NCBI GenBank assembly: GCA_030068145.1
Contig: JAPJBO010000792.1
Span: forward strand, 1-64,000
Reading direction: 5' to 3'
Length of the DNA stretch: 64,000 nucleotides
DNA from: Diplonema papillatum
Taxonomy: Eukaryota > Euglenozoa > Diplonemea > Diplonemida > Diplonemidae
Part shown: piece by piece, positions 21,958 to 32,462 of the stretch
Layout: each line of letters starts with the position of its first letter
Position numbering within the stretch: position 1 is the first letter of the stretch
Made by a program: the position numbers and the translations under genes
Notes under the pieces: generated by a model
What the model was told of the DNA's origin: nothing
What the model saw: the letters and a program-made list of their open reading frames with translations, nothing else
Databases searched by the model: none

Positions 21958-22078
21958 CTCTCTTTTCCCTTTTGGTACTTACCACCGGTACTGCGGAGTT
22001 TACCGCCGTGAAGACAAAATCGGTGTGTTCTAGCGAGTCGCAGTCACTCATACAGGGCGGGTGCCTGATTTTTTTTTA
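21958..22078 (+). repeat. Dispersed repeat family N, copy 1
   Basis: CTCTTTTCCCTTTTGGTACT, TGCGGAGTTTACC, and TAGCGAGTCGCAGTCAC..CAGGGCGGGTGCC ending in a T-run match 23949-24122. Confidence 0.6.
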
Positions 22079-22374
22079 CATAAGCGCCAGCTTGGAAGGA
22101 AGTGCTCGAACGAAGCTGCTAAAGAACCGAAGGGATCCCAAGTGCGTAGTAGTAAAGTAACTACTGAAACACGCATTGAACGGACGTGAGGTCGCGGGTC
22201 TACCGCTACACGACAAGACACACAAACACAACATGTCAAAAGTCCTGAGTGAAAAAATACACGGTGGTGCAGGCGAAGAACAAACCGGATTGTGTTTGTA
22301 TCTTATTGGCCCCCTCTACCTCCATATTTCCTACCTTCCATTCGGTGTCAAAGCAGCTACGTCGAGCATCTTTA

Positions 22375-22620
22375 GCTGATTGCTCAGACACGGTGGCAGG
22401 GGATGGATCGGCTCGTGCTGTAGTACAGCACGGGTCGTCTTGGACGAGCTTCGAACACAGCCGCTTGGCAAGCCAGACTCACACAGCTGTCCTGTCTGTA
22501 GACAACTCAGGTTCCGGGCTGATGATGGTCCTGGCCGTGGCTTAAAGTGGGAATGAAGAATGCAGACAGGACCAGTGCGGTGTTGAAACACGGAACCATT
22601 CCAAGCACGCCCCCCTTACC
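22375..22620 (+). repeat. SINE-like family B, copy 5 (near full length)
   Basis: Begins GATTGCTCAGACACGGTGGC as in the copy at 24126 and ends ACCATTCCAAGCACG followed by a C-run. Small internal deletions occur around 22530. Confidence 0.7.
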
Positions 22621-22799
22621 CCCTATTCCGACGGAGCACCCACCGATTAATTCCGGGTTTTCTGTGGCGGGGTCGACGTGGGCATACCCACTGATACCTT
22701 GGGCCGATTTTTCTAACCGCGGTAATTTTGGCGTTTTTAATTTTGGCGGTTGGGGGGGTTGCCGACAAAAACAAAAATGCTAACCCAAACAACTCGCCG

Positions 22800-22894
22800 G
22801 TAGAGAAACCTTGCCTAAAGAAATCAACTGCCTTCGGGTAGGCTAGTCTGACACTAGTTGTCGTCGGAAAAAAAAAAAAAAAAAAAAAAAAAAA
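22800..22894 (+). repeat. Poly(A)-tailed retroposon 3' end (family I)
   Basis: GGTAGAGAAACC, TCAACTGCCTTCGGGTAGGC, and TAGTCTGACACTAGTTGTCG run into a roughly 28-nt poly(A). Related 3' ends, also followed by A-rich runs, are at about 25005-25088 and 37218-37315. Confidence 0.55.
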
Positions 22895-23088
22895 CGCAAA
22901 CGGGGGGCAACCATTCCATCAAGTGGCCAAGGCCGCTTCCAGTTTGGTCGGCATAGAAGACGAACGCAAGACACGTCACAAATCGTTCCATTCCATACTT
23001 TTTGGAGTTCTTTGGGGCCAAAGGAACAAATCTCCGATTATACCGGAACGCCCGGCTGGTCGGAATAGGGTTAAGGGAACATCCACAC

Positions 23089-23230
23089 CTTGAATGAGGA
23101 ATGCCTAGTAGGCGCAAGTCATCAGCTTGCACTGATTACGTCCCTGCCATTTGTACACACCGCCCGTCGTTGCTACCGATTGGCTGTGGGATAGAGCTTG
23201 GGAGAGGGAAGCTCGTTCTTGGCAACAAGT
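23089..23230 (+). rRNA. SSU (18S) rRNA 3'-minor-domain fragment
   Basis: CCTTGAATGAGGAATGCCTA, AAGTCATCAGCTTGCACTGA, TTACGTCCCTGCCATTTGTA, and CACACCGCCCGTCGTTG.. match the helix 28-44 region of eukaryotic SSU rRNA in the right order, ending CTACCGATTGGCTGTGGG. CCATTTG where most eukaryotes have CCCTTTG, and GTCGTTG after CCGCCC, are spellings I associate with Euglenozoa. Sequence upstream of 23089 and downstream of about 23230 does not continue as SSU, so this is a fragment. Confidence 0.85.
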
Positions 23231-23568
23231 TCAGCGCCCGAATCCAAGCAATGTTTCTCAGCTATGATGCGGATAGAACTAACGTTCAGCAGCGGTTTAA
23301 CCTGAATGCACGCAGGTTAAAATCGCACAAACAAAATCAACTATGTCGGTCGAACGGATGGGAGGCGTGCTCCCTTGTCCGACTTTCACCAGCTTTCTGT
23401 TGTGCAAGGTCTCTCTTGTTTGCGTTACGTGGCGAGTCAGTTTGCATCGCAAATGAGCACACCGCTGTGCCAGCCTTTTTGCTTCTCACTTCGCGCGCGC
23501 TTTCGTCGTGGTGCAACCCGTGCGAGTTGCAAAAAGCTGCCTGTTGGGGGGGGAGTTACCGACAAGTT

Positions 23569-23801
23569 CGTTATCATGCAGGGTCAAAACCTTGTGTCTT
23601 TTTGGTAACAGGGGTTTAGACCCCCCCAAAAAAAAAGGCCACCCATTTTAAAAAAAATGGGGTTTTTAATATAAAAAAAATGGAACAAAAACTGCGGTGA
23701 TTTTTGATGAAGTTGAGCAATTTTTTTTTTCTTGGTGGCCATCGGCCCCGCGGCAGCGTTTACCAAAAAAGACACAAGGTTTCGACCCTGCATGTTATCC
23801 G
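23569..23801. mobile_element. Inverted-repeat (hairpin) element, arms about 44 bp
   Basis: The left arm (23569-23612, with ATGCAGGGTCAAAACCTTGT and GTCTTTTTGGTAAC) and right arm (23758-23801) are reverse complements with about three mismatches. The roughly 145-bp centre is A/T-rich with its own CCCATTTT..AAAATGGGG hairpin. It resembles a MITE, but no target duplication could be assigned. Confidence 0.5.
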
Positions 23802-23948
23802 AAATCGCCAGTTTTTTCTGTTGTGTGTGCCCAATACGGCGGCGAAAGCCGCGACCTGTCAAAAAATTCAGACTGATCGGCCGAAGGCGCCCCGCGGTCA
23901 CTCCGCGGACTCCGGTCCAGTGCGTGGGCCAGCCAACGCCCACCTCCC

Positions 23949-24122
23949 CCACAGTTGTACTCTTTTTCCTTTTGGTACTTCAACCATTGGTGCTGCACAC
24001 GGCAACCCCATGCCCACTGTGCTCTGCGGAGTTTACTTCGCAGATTGCCACCGTAAAAGAAGACAAGTCAGTGCTGCCTAGCAAGTCGCAGTCACAATCA
24101 GGGCGAGTGCCGTGAGTTTTTT
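23949..24122 (+). repeat. Dispersed repeat family N, copy 2
   Basis: Matches 21958-22078 with a roughly 50-bp internal insertion, and abuts SINE-like family B at 24126. Confidence 0.6.
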
Positions 24123-24125
24123 ACT

Positions 24126-24389
24126 GATTGCTCAGACACGGTTGTAGGGGCCTTCTCCCTGTGACGGATTCGCCTGTGCTCTCGTAGCACGGGTGGTCCT
24201 GGCTGTGACGAGCTACGAACAGCCTGACAAACCAGACTCACACCGCTGTCCTGTCTGCAGACACTCAGGTTCCGCGCTGATGATGGTCCGCCTTATGTGT
24301 CCGTGGCTTAAAGGACCGAAACACGGCGCAGACGGGACCAGTGCGGTGTTGAGCACATACCCATTCCAAGCACGTTCTTGCAATCCCCC
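24126..24389 (+). repeat. SINE-like family B, full-length copy 6
   Basis: At 264 bp this is the longest copy and is used here as the family reference: GATTGCTCAGACACGG.. to ..CGTTCTTGCAATCCCCC. Confidence 0.75.
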
Positions 24390-24391
24390 AC

Positions 24392-24660
24392 AGTTGTAAG
24401 GGCCTTCTACCCGTGACGGGTTTTCCTGTGCTCTGGTAGCACGGGTGGTCCTGGCTGTGGCGAGCTACGAACAGCCGCCACTGTCCGCAGGCACTCAGGT
24501 TCCTATTCTTTTCCGCGATAACAATTAATTGTAAACACGAAAGAGAACGCTGGCAGCGTGTTTGGGAGAAGATTAGCCTGACGATCATATTTTCACTCAC
24601 TATCACTCACTAACAGGCTAATCCTCCCCCACGTATCCATTCCAAACACGTTCTTGCAAC
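24392..24660 (+). repeat. SINE-like family B, copy 7, interrupted
   Basis: Family B sequence runs to about 24503 (CACTCAGGTTCC) and its 3' tip resumes at about 24632 (CCATTCCAAACACGTTCTTG). The intervening 128 bp matches a segment at about 35408-35510 (GAGAACGCTGGCAGCGTGTT, GGAGAAGATTA), which inserted into, or replaced, the middle of this copy. Confidence 0.6.
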
Positions 24661-24879
24661 ATCCCCAAAGAGGGACCGGGAGTAGGGGAGAACACTCCGG
24701 CGAGGAAACAGAGAGGTAAAGGGCCGGGTCGAATGATACCACCGTTCTATTATTCGATTTGTCGACTGCTACCCAATGGCCAACAACGAAAGGTACCCAC
24801 CGATCTTCTTACCTCGTGCAACCACCACTCTTGAGAAACACCCAGAGCACAAAAAATATATCTCACCGTATTGACGAAG

Positions 24880-24943
24880 GTCACCCGGACTTTGAAACCC
24901 CAGAGTTTCAAGCGAACTTGCACTCCAAAAAAAAAAAAAAAAG
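24880..24943 (+). repeat. Family J retroposon 3' end
   Basis: GGTCACCCGGACTTTGAAAC, CAAGCGAACTTGCACTCC and a 15-nt A-run. Confidence 0.45.
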
Positions 24944-25088
24944 AGAGCGAAAGAGAAAATAGGGCGCCCATCATCTTGGACCCAAGCAATCTCTGGATGG
25001 GGGAGAACCTGCCTGAAGGAATCAACCACCCCCGGGAGGGCTAGTCTGACACAAGTTGTCAACAGGAAAAGAAGAAGAAGAAGAAAAA

Positions 25089-25360
25089 GGCCGCTCCTGG
25101 TCCAGGAACGTGACGGTCAACCACACAGCTTGCAAAGCTTGAGTCGGAGGCAGCACAGTGCTACAACCCCGTCCGCTCTGCCCTGCGGCTGACCTTCTCG
25201 ACGAGCTTATGTTCAGCGCGAGCGACAAGCCCCAAGGTGCGCCAAGCCTTGATGCTTTAGTTTGGGAAATCGGTAGCCACTTGACCCGTAGGCCCGTGGC
25301 TCTGCAGTACCGCCGAACACGTGAAGCTTGGCTCCCGTGTAGCAGGCTTTCCCTGGTACC
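25089..25360 (+). repeat. Dispersed repeat family K, copy 3
   Basis: Full-length match of 705-974, following a GAAGAAGAAG tract. Confidence 0.7.
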
Positions 25361-25384
25361 AACAGGTCAACAAAGGAAAAAAAG

Positions 25385-25930
25385 ATATATATATATCAGT
25401 ATAATTCGTTGTCATTTACCCCCCCCCCCCCTGAGGCCTAAATTTTGGCCGAGGGGGTAATTTCGAGGGGGGGGGGTAAAGGAGGCTCCAGGGGGGGGGG
25501 GGTAAAGGACACTGTCCTGGGGCACCTGCAGGGTTCCTTTATGATCGCCACCTCTAACCAGGGAGACTACCTGGGGGGCCGGACAGTGTGAAGCTAGGGG
25601 CATAAAAGTGGATGCTGGGCCATGGCAAGACCCTGAATCCTGCTGCTACTTCTGCCTGCTCAGCACTCTAGCTTTTCCTTTTGCATCAGAACAGCGGCGG
25701 TGGAACTCCACAGCGGCTGTGGAACTCCTGTGAAAGAGCCCCGGACCCCTTGTGAACACTGCAGACCCCATTTCACAGGCAGTTCCGTGACCGTTCCAGG
25801 GGGGGGGGGGTAAAAGACACTGTTTTTCCCAGTGTACATCGAAAATCCCAAAAAAGTGGTAAATTTCAGGGGGGGGGGTAAAGTCTAGGGGGGGGGTAAA
25901 TGACAACGAATTATACTGATATATATATAT
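25385..25930. mobile_element. TIR element with poly-C/poly-G sub-termini
   Basis: About 45 bp at each end (25385-25431 and 25886-25930) are inverted repeats with ATCAGTATAATTCGTTGTCA next to a C7 or longer run. The interior repeats GGGGGGGTAAA several times. At 546 bp with no ORF it is MITE-like. The TA-rich outer bases make the target duplication ambiguous. Confidence 0.65.
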
Positions 25931-26328
25931 TTCGGGTACGCATGCCGTGTCGACACAGCAGTAGTAGGGACTGCGTTTTTATTCGACCCCCCTCCCTTTA
26001 GTAAACGACCTCCTCCTTTTGTTTTAGTCGTATGAGATTAATACTATTCCGACGAGAACTAACACTTGTGCAAAGGTTATCACCCCGTCGCTCCCGAGAA
26101 AAACACCGTAATTTTACCCCTCGCTTGCCCACTTTTTCTTCAAGTCCAGTGTCCTGAGGCGTCGCGAAGAAGTTCGTGGCGTACACACGATAATCTCTGC
26201 ATGACCTTTTTACGTTTGTTACGCACCATCAATCTGGCATCGCGCAGCAGCAAGGACGAGAGCAGCGAGTACGGAGCAGCGAGACGGGCGAGGAGGAGAG
26301 AGTATTAACAGCTGGGCGTGTCAACCAG

Positions 26329-26423
26329 CTGTTATTATTCGACCCCCCTCCCTTTAGTAAACGACCCCGTTCTTTTTTTTATGAGCGGCAGCGTTCGTAG
26401 AGGGGGGGGTCGAGTAAGAACAG
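26329..26423. repeat. Small inverted repeat, TATTCGACCCCCC family
   Basis: CTGTTATTATTCGACCCCCC faces GGGGGGTCGAGTAAGAACAG. The same end motif, followed by CTCCCTTTAGTAAACGACC, occurs at about 25980, and a variant is at about 26535. Confidence 0.5.
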
Positions 26424-26986
26424 TTATTTGACACACGTCTGGTTGTCTAAAAACACTACCACTATTTGATCCTGCTACTGCTCGGCTACCCGGAACTTTT
26501 TTTATTTTTCGGCAAATCAAATAATAACACAGTGTTATTATTCGACCCCCCCCCCCCTTTAGGAAAATAAACTTGTTTCTTTGAAGACTAATAATAATCC
26601 GAACGACAGGTTTGCCGCTCCAATCCGTCCAGAGAAACAAAGTAGCTTGCTTCCACTTCCTGTGGTCAGCAGCAAGATTAGCAGCTTTCGGGCTTCACCT
26701 TTTACTCCAACCATACGGCGCGCGGTAAGCAGAGCAGGAGCGGTGGACAAGAGTGACACACAAGCATAGGAGTGAGGATTTTATTATGCCCCAAATACCC
26801 CAAATACCCCAAATACCACCCTTCGGAAAAACCCCCCCCCCCCCTGAAATGTAAAGAACCCGAAAAGCAGAATTTGCGAGCCCCACTGGGCAGGGCACCA
26901 GCGTCCATCCAACGGACGACGCTGATGTGTTCGGAATCTGTTTTGGTGCGTGAACGAGCGAATCCTCGAGCAGAACAATCCCACAC
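26424..26986. other. No gene recognised
   Basis: Contains a CCCCAAATACCCCAAATACC stretch followed by a C-tract (about 26790-26845) that resembles the middle of family S. Nothing coding is supported. Confidence 0.4.
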
Positions 26987-27513
26987 GGCGAGGTCCAGCC
27001 TCAGAGGTTGGAGTTAAAAAGGGTGTGCCCGAGTCACACCCGAAAAGCGGGTGTGCTCCAATCAAAACGCGTGTAAATCCACACCCGAAAAGCGGGTGTG
27101 ACACCCGCTTTTTCTAACTCCAGCTTTCACTCCATCTTCTGAGGCTGGACCTCGCCGTGCATGCGGCGAGGTCCAGCCCCAGAAGCTGGAAATAGAGATG
27201 GTGCGCCACGGTCGCACCCGACATGCGGGTGTGCTGCAACCACAAAAACGCATGTAAATCCACACCCGAACAAGCGGGTGTGGACACCAGCTTTTTAACT
27301 CCAGCTTTAACTTCAGCTTCCGAGGCTGGACTCCACCGTGCAGGTCCAGCCTCAGAAGCTGGAATTAGAGAGGGTGTGCCATGACCCGAAAGGCGGGCGT
27401 GCTGCAACCAAAAAAAACACGTGTAAATCCACACCCGAACAAGCGGGTGTGGACACCCGCTTTTTAACTCCAGCTTTAACTCCAACTCCTGAGGCTGGGC
27501 TCCACCGTGCAGG
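26987..27513. repeat. Array of three palindromic units (family R)
   Basis: Three consecutive units of about 175 bp (26987-27165, 27168-27345, 27341-27513). Each starts with AGGTCCAGCCTCAGAAGCTGG-like sequence, ends with the inverted CCAGCT..GAGGCTGGACCT, and has internal CACCCGAA..AAGCGGGTGTG hairpins. Each unit is a near-perfect dyad. A GTGCATGCGGCGAGG boundary separates units 1 and 2. Confidence 0.75.
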
Positions 27514-27888
27514 CGCGGAATGCCGCGAAAGAGAACACATTTCCCGGGAGTCGGGAGCTTGCGCTGAAAAACGAAAGCCACACGGCGTCGACGCTGGCGA
27601 TGGCAAGGCGAAATATGGAGGATGCCGAAAGGGGGGTGAACGGGTGACCCGAAGGGGACCAGAACCATTCCGGCCAAGGGCGATGCTGTGCATGCGGGGT
27701 AATACGACCTGCACCCTGCGCACCCGTATTCTGAGGCCGAATGGGGGCCCAAATCCATCCGGGAAGCCTCCTTCTGAGCATAGAACCCGTTTGGCCTTCG
27801 CGACACACTTCGGGAGTAACTACGCATGTAAGCTGCTCCAACCCCTCCTGACCGTGATCCGCCGCAATTCACTGTGATTTTTGGGTTA

Positions 27889-28112
27889 CCTAGCCCCCCC
27901 CTGTGCATAAGATGGATAAAAAACTCGGGTTTTGGCGGTATCCATCTTAATCAAGGGGGGTATCCATCTTAAACACGGGGGCACTGTAGACTACTGTGTA
28001 GTCACTTTGCACAGGGGTACCTCACCCCCGTGTTTAAGATGGATTGGTATTCTCGCCCGTTATCCATCTTAATCAAGGGGGTTTGGCTATCCATCTTATG
28101 CACGGGGCTAGG
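27889..28112. mobile_element. MITE with CCTAGCCCC termini and TA duplication
   Basis: The ends CCTAGCCCC..TGCATAAGATGGATA and its complement (ATCCATCTTATGCACGGGGC) form TIRs of about 28 bp, flanked by TA on both sides. The interior repeats TATCCATCTTAA in both orientations. TA duplication and small size fit a Tc1/mariner/pogo-mobilised MITE. No ORF. Confidence 0.65.
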
Positions 28113-29489
28113 TAGAAGGCAAATAATCTGTAGTGATGTTCTGCACTAGTCACTAGGGTGACTGCCTCTTCGATCGTAACTGTGTCGTGGTTCAGGCATC
28201 GCATTCGAAGCTTCGTCTTCGCGCGGTCGCTTTGCGTCCTGTCCCTTCCTCGCCGGTGTGCATGCTTCTACGAGGTCTGCCTTCGAATCACGCGTGGACA
28301 CTTCTTCTTCGCCGGCTTCGCGGTCATCTCTTTGCACGTGGCGTGTCATGCCGTCGCCTCTTCAGCTCGTCTTGATCGTCGCGTTCTTTGAAATAATCTG
28401 TCGCGATGCTGTGCATCGCCGGCGTCGCGGCTGTTAACGTGAATGGCGGTGGCAGTCCGTGCGTGCAGTTCCAGGACATTGGTGGACCGGCTTGGTGTAC
28501 CTACGTATGTACCTTGGACCTACGTATGGACCTACGTATGGACCTACTTGTGTACATGTACCCACGTATGCACGTATGCATGCACCTACGGAGACTGCTT
28601 GTTGTGCACGTACCATTGGGTAGTGTGTGCACGCATAACTAACTACTGGCAGATGGCCATCTACTGGCGGCTCTTAACGTTTACGGGGGTCCTGCGTCTT
28701 GCTCTCCCCTTCGCCTCACTCGCTCCCCCTCACTTTTCGAGTGAAGTTTTATGGTTATATCGAAAAGTTCTTTTGCTACGAAAGATGGCTTGTATGCCGC
28801 CAGCAGCCAACAAGCTCGAAAGGCAGTGTCTTGCCCAAGCAACAATCCAACCTTTTTTTAACCCAACACCCCCACCCCCCCACACCCCCCCACATGAGAG
28901 TCAAGTAGCGCTGAACACGAAACTAAGATTTTCCCCCCGCCGTTTCCCTCGCGTTGAAGAATCTGACGTTTATTCGCAAAATAAAAGAGAAACGTCCACG
29001 AGACGAGTCCAGAGAGTTGACCCCCGTTACCGGAATTCTTGCCAAGGGAGAAAAAAAAAAAAAAAAAGCGCAAACCCCTCGGATTGGGAACCGGTATCCA
29101 TTGGACCAGACAAGCTCGGACGATGCAAACGACAACCGAAGAAACGAAAGGCAAAAAAATAATAAAAAAAAACTCGCTGCGCGGTCTTTTTTTGTCGATG
29201 CTGACTTTGTTTTCTTTTTGCTTTCTGGCGATCTCTTCCGATATGCGGGCTTCGTGCTACGTTCTGACCCCGAAATGGACCCCCCAGGCGCACATTTTCC
29301 TGGGAAAGGCTTGCGCCTGAGCCGGACCACCCTCCGGCTGATAGACTGCTGGTCCCACTGTGATAGACTAATTGTTGAGGTTAGAAAGCAGAATATTTTG
29401 TAGTGACATTAGTCACCAGGGGACTACTTCTTCTATCGGACCGTATTGCCTGTGATAGCCTACGATGCCTGCTGTGATAGACTGCTGTT
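28113..29489. other. No gene; family C-related DNA and low complexity
   Basis: 28300-28440 has GCCTCTTCAGCTCGTCTTGATC and ATCGCCGGCGTCGCGG motifs shared with 29490-29605. 28495-28590 is a run of CCTACGTATGNAC units. A 16-nt A-run at about 29050 may be a retroposon tail. No coding region is supported. Confidence 0.45.
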
Positions 29490-29605
29490 GGGTTAGAATG
29501 CAAAGAATCTGCGACGATAATCTGCATCGCCGGCGGCGCGGTTATCTCTTCGCGCGTGATGTGTCACCATTTCGCCTCTTCGCTCGTCTTGATCGTTGCA
29601 CTCAG
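29490..29605 (+). repeat. Family C element (plus orientation)
   Basis: GGGTTAGAATGCAAAGAATC, GATAATCTGCATCGCCGG, and GCGGTTATCTCTTCGCGCGT mirror the minus-strand copies at 6691-6769 and 32522-32601. The tail TCGTCTTGATCGTTGC is shared with about 28366. Confidence 0.55.
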
Positions 29606-29922
29606 GCTCGCGCTTGGTGCTTCGCTTCTCCTTCGATTGCTCGTCCAGGTTCATCGGTTGCGCATCGATAGTTGCTTCCTTACGGCGGCGCTTGGGCGAT
29701 GTTGTCTTCTGTGGCGGTGCCGAGGTTCGTCACAGACAGCATGCAGTTCGATGAACTTCCAGGAAATAGAAGTAAAGTGGACTGACTCACCTGCGTTCCT
29801 TTGGAAGCGCTCGGACTACTCGAACCGGAAACGGGATGCTGCCTTCATGGCAGGTGCACTGAGCCAATTCACCTACCCCAGGCATCTTGTTAAGAACCAT
29901 CCATCCATCCATCAGCCGGCTG

Positions 29923-29957
<35 letters not shown>

Positions 29958-30195
29958 AGGCTATTTTCACTGTGGAGGGGGGAGACGCTACCTGTCACAC
30001 TCTAAGGTGGTCACCACGGTGGGCGGTCAGAAAAAAAAAATTTTTTTTTTGCCCCAAATACCCCAAATACCACACTTTGGAAAATTTTTGTGGGCCCACT
30101 TTTGGCAGGGAATTTTGACCATTTCACCTTCGAGAATTTGACCACCCAGCCTCCAAGGCAACTGCACTGTAGGGGGGGGGGGGGGGGGGTGTGGG

Positions 30196-32385
30196 GCTAA
30201 TTTATTCCGGGGTGGCTTTTTTCCCGACTTTTTTTCCGACTTTTTTATTCCGGGAGGTGAAAATTTGTTCCGGGAGGTGAAAATTTGTTCCGGGAAGTGA
30301 AAATTTGTTCCGGGAAGTGAAAATTTGTTCCGGGGTGGGCTTTTTTTCTGACTAATTTGTTCCGGGAACTGAAAATTTGTTCCGGGGTGGGCTTTTTTTC
30401 TGACTAATTTGTTCCTGGGTGAGTTTTTTTTCATTTCTGGGCTAAAAATGGCTGACACGATCAGTGAGCCTCCCAGAAAAAAAACTCACCCCGGAACAAA
30501 TTTTCACTTCCCGGAACAAATTTTCGCTTCCCGGAACAAATTTTCAGTTCCGGAACAAATTTTCACTTCCCGGAACAAATTTTCAGTTTCGGAACAAATT
30601 TCTCCTCATTTCACGGGACCCGGACCGAACCTAGAACTGGGGAGGACTGGGCTGACAACCCAAGGTGGCAACAAACGGAATCTGCACTCCACATTACATC
30701 ACGCAAGAATGGCTGATTCCTTCCTGAAGTCATCGACTGTCTTTGTGCCCACAGGAAGCGCGAACTGAACGCAAGGACCTTCCAGATGTGGAACACTGTA
30801 CGGAGAGAAGACCACGCAACGGAGCAGGCGCCCACAAGTAGTTTCTAACAGGACTAATCCCTCACACCGAAGTGATCATGAGTTGCCTTAACGAAACGAA
30901 CCTTGTGGAGCTGAACTCAGGCTGATAGGTGGGCCTTCTACAACGTTAGCACCGGTCAGCAAGTAAACGTATCCGACCCCTGGCACAGAAGGCACGCGGT
31001 GGCTATCGGTAAACTGCATCGCGCACTCAGACAGACTTAACAGCATGTACTTGGAACCCCTTCCCACGGTCAGTAACTTGGACGACAATTACACTGGACG
31101 AACGCAGGAAATGACGAATATCCTCGAGGCTGTCGTAAATTCTCTTCTCAAAAAATATTAAAATACATAGGGTCAAAAGGGCACCCCCCCGAAAAAAAAA
31201 AAAGACTCCAGATACGCAAACTCTTTCGAACGCTGCACACGGGTATCCTTCAAGTGACCTCTAACTATCTGTTGCATACGCGTATCCGGATCTGAAAGCC
31301 GAAGACTTTGTAACACTTTACCGCAACCGAAGTCGCGAACCGGGTTCGGCTTGCACTGCAAAAGCAGCATAATTGTGTCTTGCGCCCGAGCGCGGAAATC
31401 CGCCACCCGCCATTCGGCTAGAGTGCAAGAACACAATTGCGAAGCGTACTACAAACGGATAGTGTTACATAGGCGAACGAATCATGCGAGAACCTATGGA
31501 GGGGCCCCTCGACAGCTTTCAGAACACGGCATAGTAAGTCAAGAGTCGGATAAGCGAGTGTGCACATTCTACTCCCGTTTGATCTGCATTTTCCACCTTT
31601 CCCCCCTTTCTTTGATCTGCTGTGTGTATTTGAAAAACGTTATCGCATGCGGGTAAGCGGGGTTTGCGGGTTAGGGTTTGCGGGGTTTGCGGGTTAGGGT
31701 ATGCGGGGTTTGCGGGGTTAGGGTACGCGGGGTTGCGGGTTCGGGTATGCGGGTTTGCGAGGTTAGGGTATGCGGGTTTGCGGGTTAGGGTATGCGGGTT
31801 TGGGTATGCGGGTTTGCGGGGTTAGGGTACGCGGGTTTGCGGGTTAGGGTTTGCGGGGTTAGGGTACGCGGGTTTGCGGGTTCGGGTATGCGGGTTTGCG
31901 AGGTTAGGGTATGCGGGTTTGCGGGTTAGGGTATGCGGGTTTGGGTATGCGGGTTTGCGGGGTTTGCGGGTTAGGGTTTGCGGGGTTAGGGTACGCGGGT
32001 TGCGGGTTCGGGTTTGCGGGTTTGGGTATGCGGGTTCGGGTATGCGGGGGGGGTTCGGGTATGCGTACCTTACACAAAAATTGTAAAAATCACACACAAA
32101 TGGTGAAAATCTGGAAAATTTGGCAAACCCCAAATTTTCAGTTTCCGGAACAAATTTTCACTTCCCGGAATAAATTTTCACTTCCCGGAACAAATTTTCA
32201 CTTCCCGGAATAAATTTTCACTTCCCGGAATAAATTTTCACTTCCCGGAACAAATTTTCACTTCCCGGAACAAATTTTCACTTCCCGGAACAAATTTTCA
32301 CTTCCCGGAATAAATTTTCACTTCCCGGAACAAATTAGTCGGAAAAAAAGCCTGAAAAAAAGCTCACCCAGGAATAAATTAGCTC
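30196..32385. mobile_element. Foldback-type element (about 2.2 kb)
   Basis: Long terminal inverted repeats start GCTAATTTATTCC and continue with TTTTTTCCGAC. They consist largely of 20-bp tandem units, TGAAAATTTGTTCCGGGAAG on the left (30247-30345) and its complement on the right (about 32140-32338, about ten units). The left end also holds an internal mirror: 30350-30440 against 30475-30605 around a short centre. Subterminal tandem repeats inside long TIRs are the defining layout of foldback elements. No transposase ORF is seen. Confidence 0.7.
31650..32062 (+). repeat. G-rich telomere-like tandem array
   Basis: About 410 bp of interleaved GCGGGTTTGCGGGTTAGGGT and TATGCGGG units. GGGTTAGGGT recurs throughout, separated by GCGGG variants. 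It is not a pure TTAGGG or TTTAGGG array and lies inside the foldback element, so it is not a chromosome end. Confidence 0.8.
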
Positions 32386-32462
32386 GACCCGGGGGGGGGG
32401 GGGGGGTCTGGTTTATCCGGCCATCCGGCCAAAGTGGCTGATCCTTAACAAGAGCGCTGACC

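Larger units (their letters stand above)
29877..32462 (+). repeat. Family S repeat, copy split by a foldback element
   Basis: 29877 to about 30180 matches the first 290 bp of the uninterrupted copy at 7691-8043. The remainder (GGTCTGGTTTATCCGGCCAT to AACAAGAGCGCTGA) resumes at about 32405-32462. The break lies in the G-tract of family S. Confidence 0.8.

Noticed and set aside
23101..23619. 172-codon plus-strand ORF
   Set aside because: Starts inside the SSU rRNA fragment and runs through dispersed repeats.
31650..32062. Chromosome end (telomere)
   Set aside because: The array is degenerate and bounded on both sides by the foldback element's arms.
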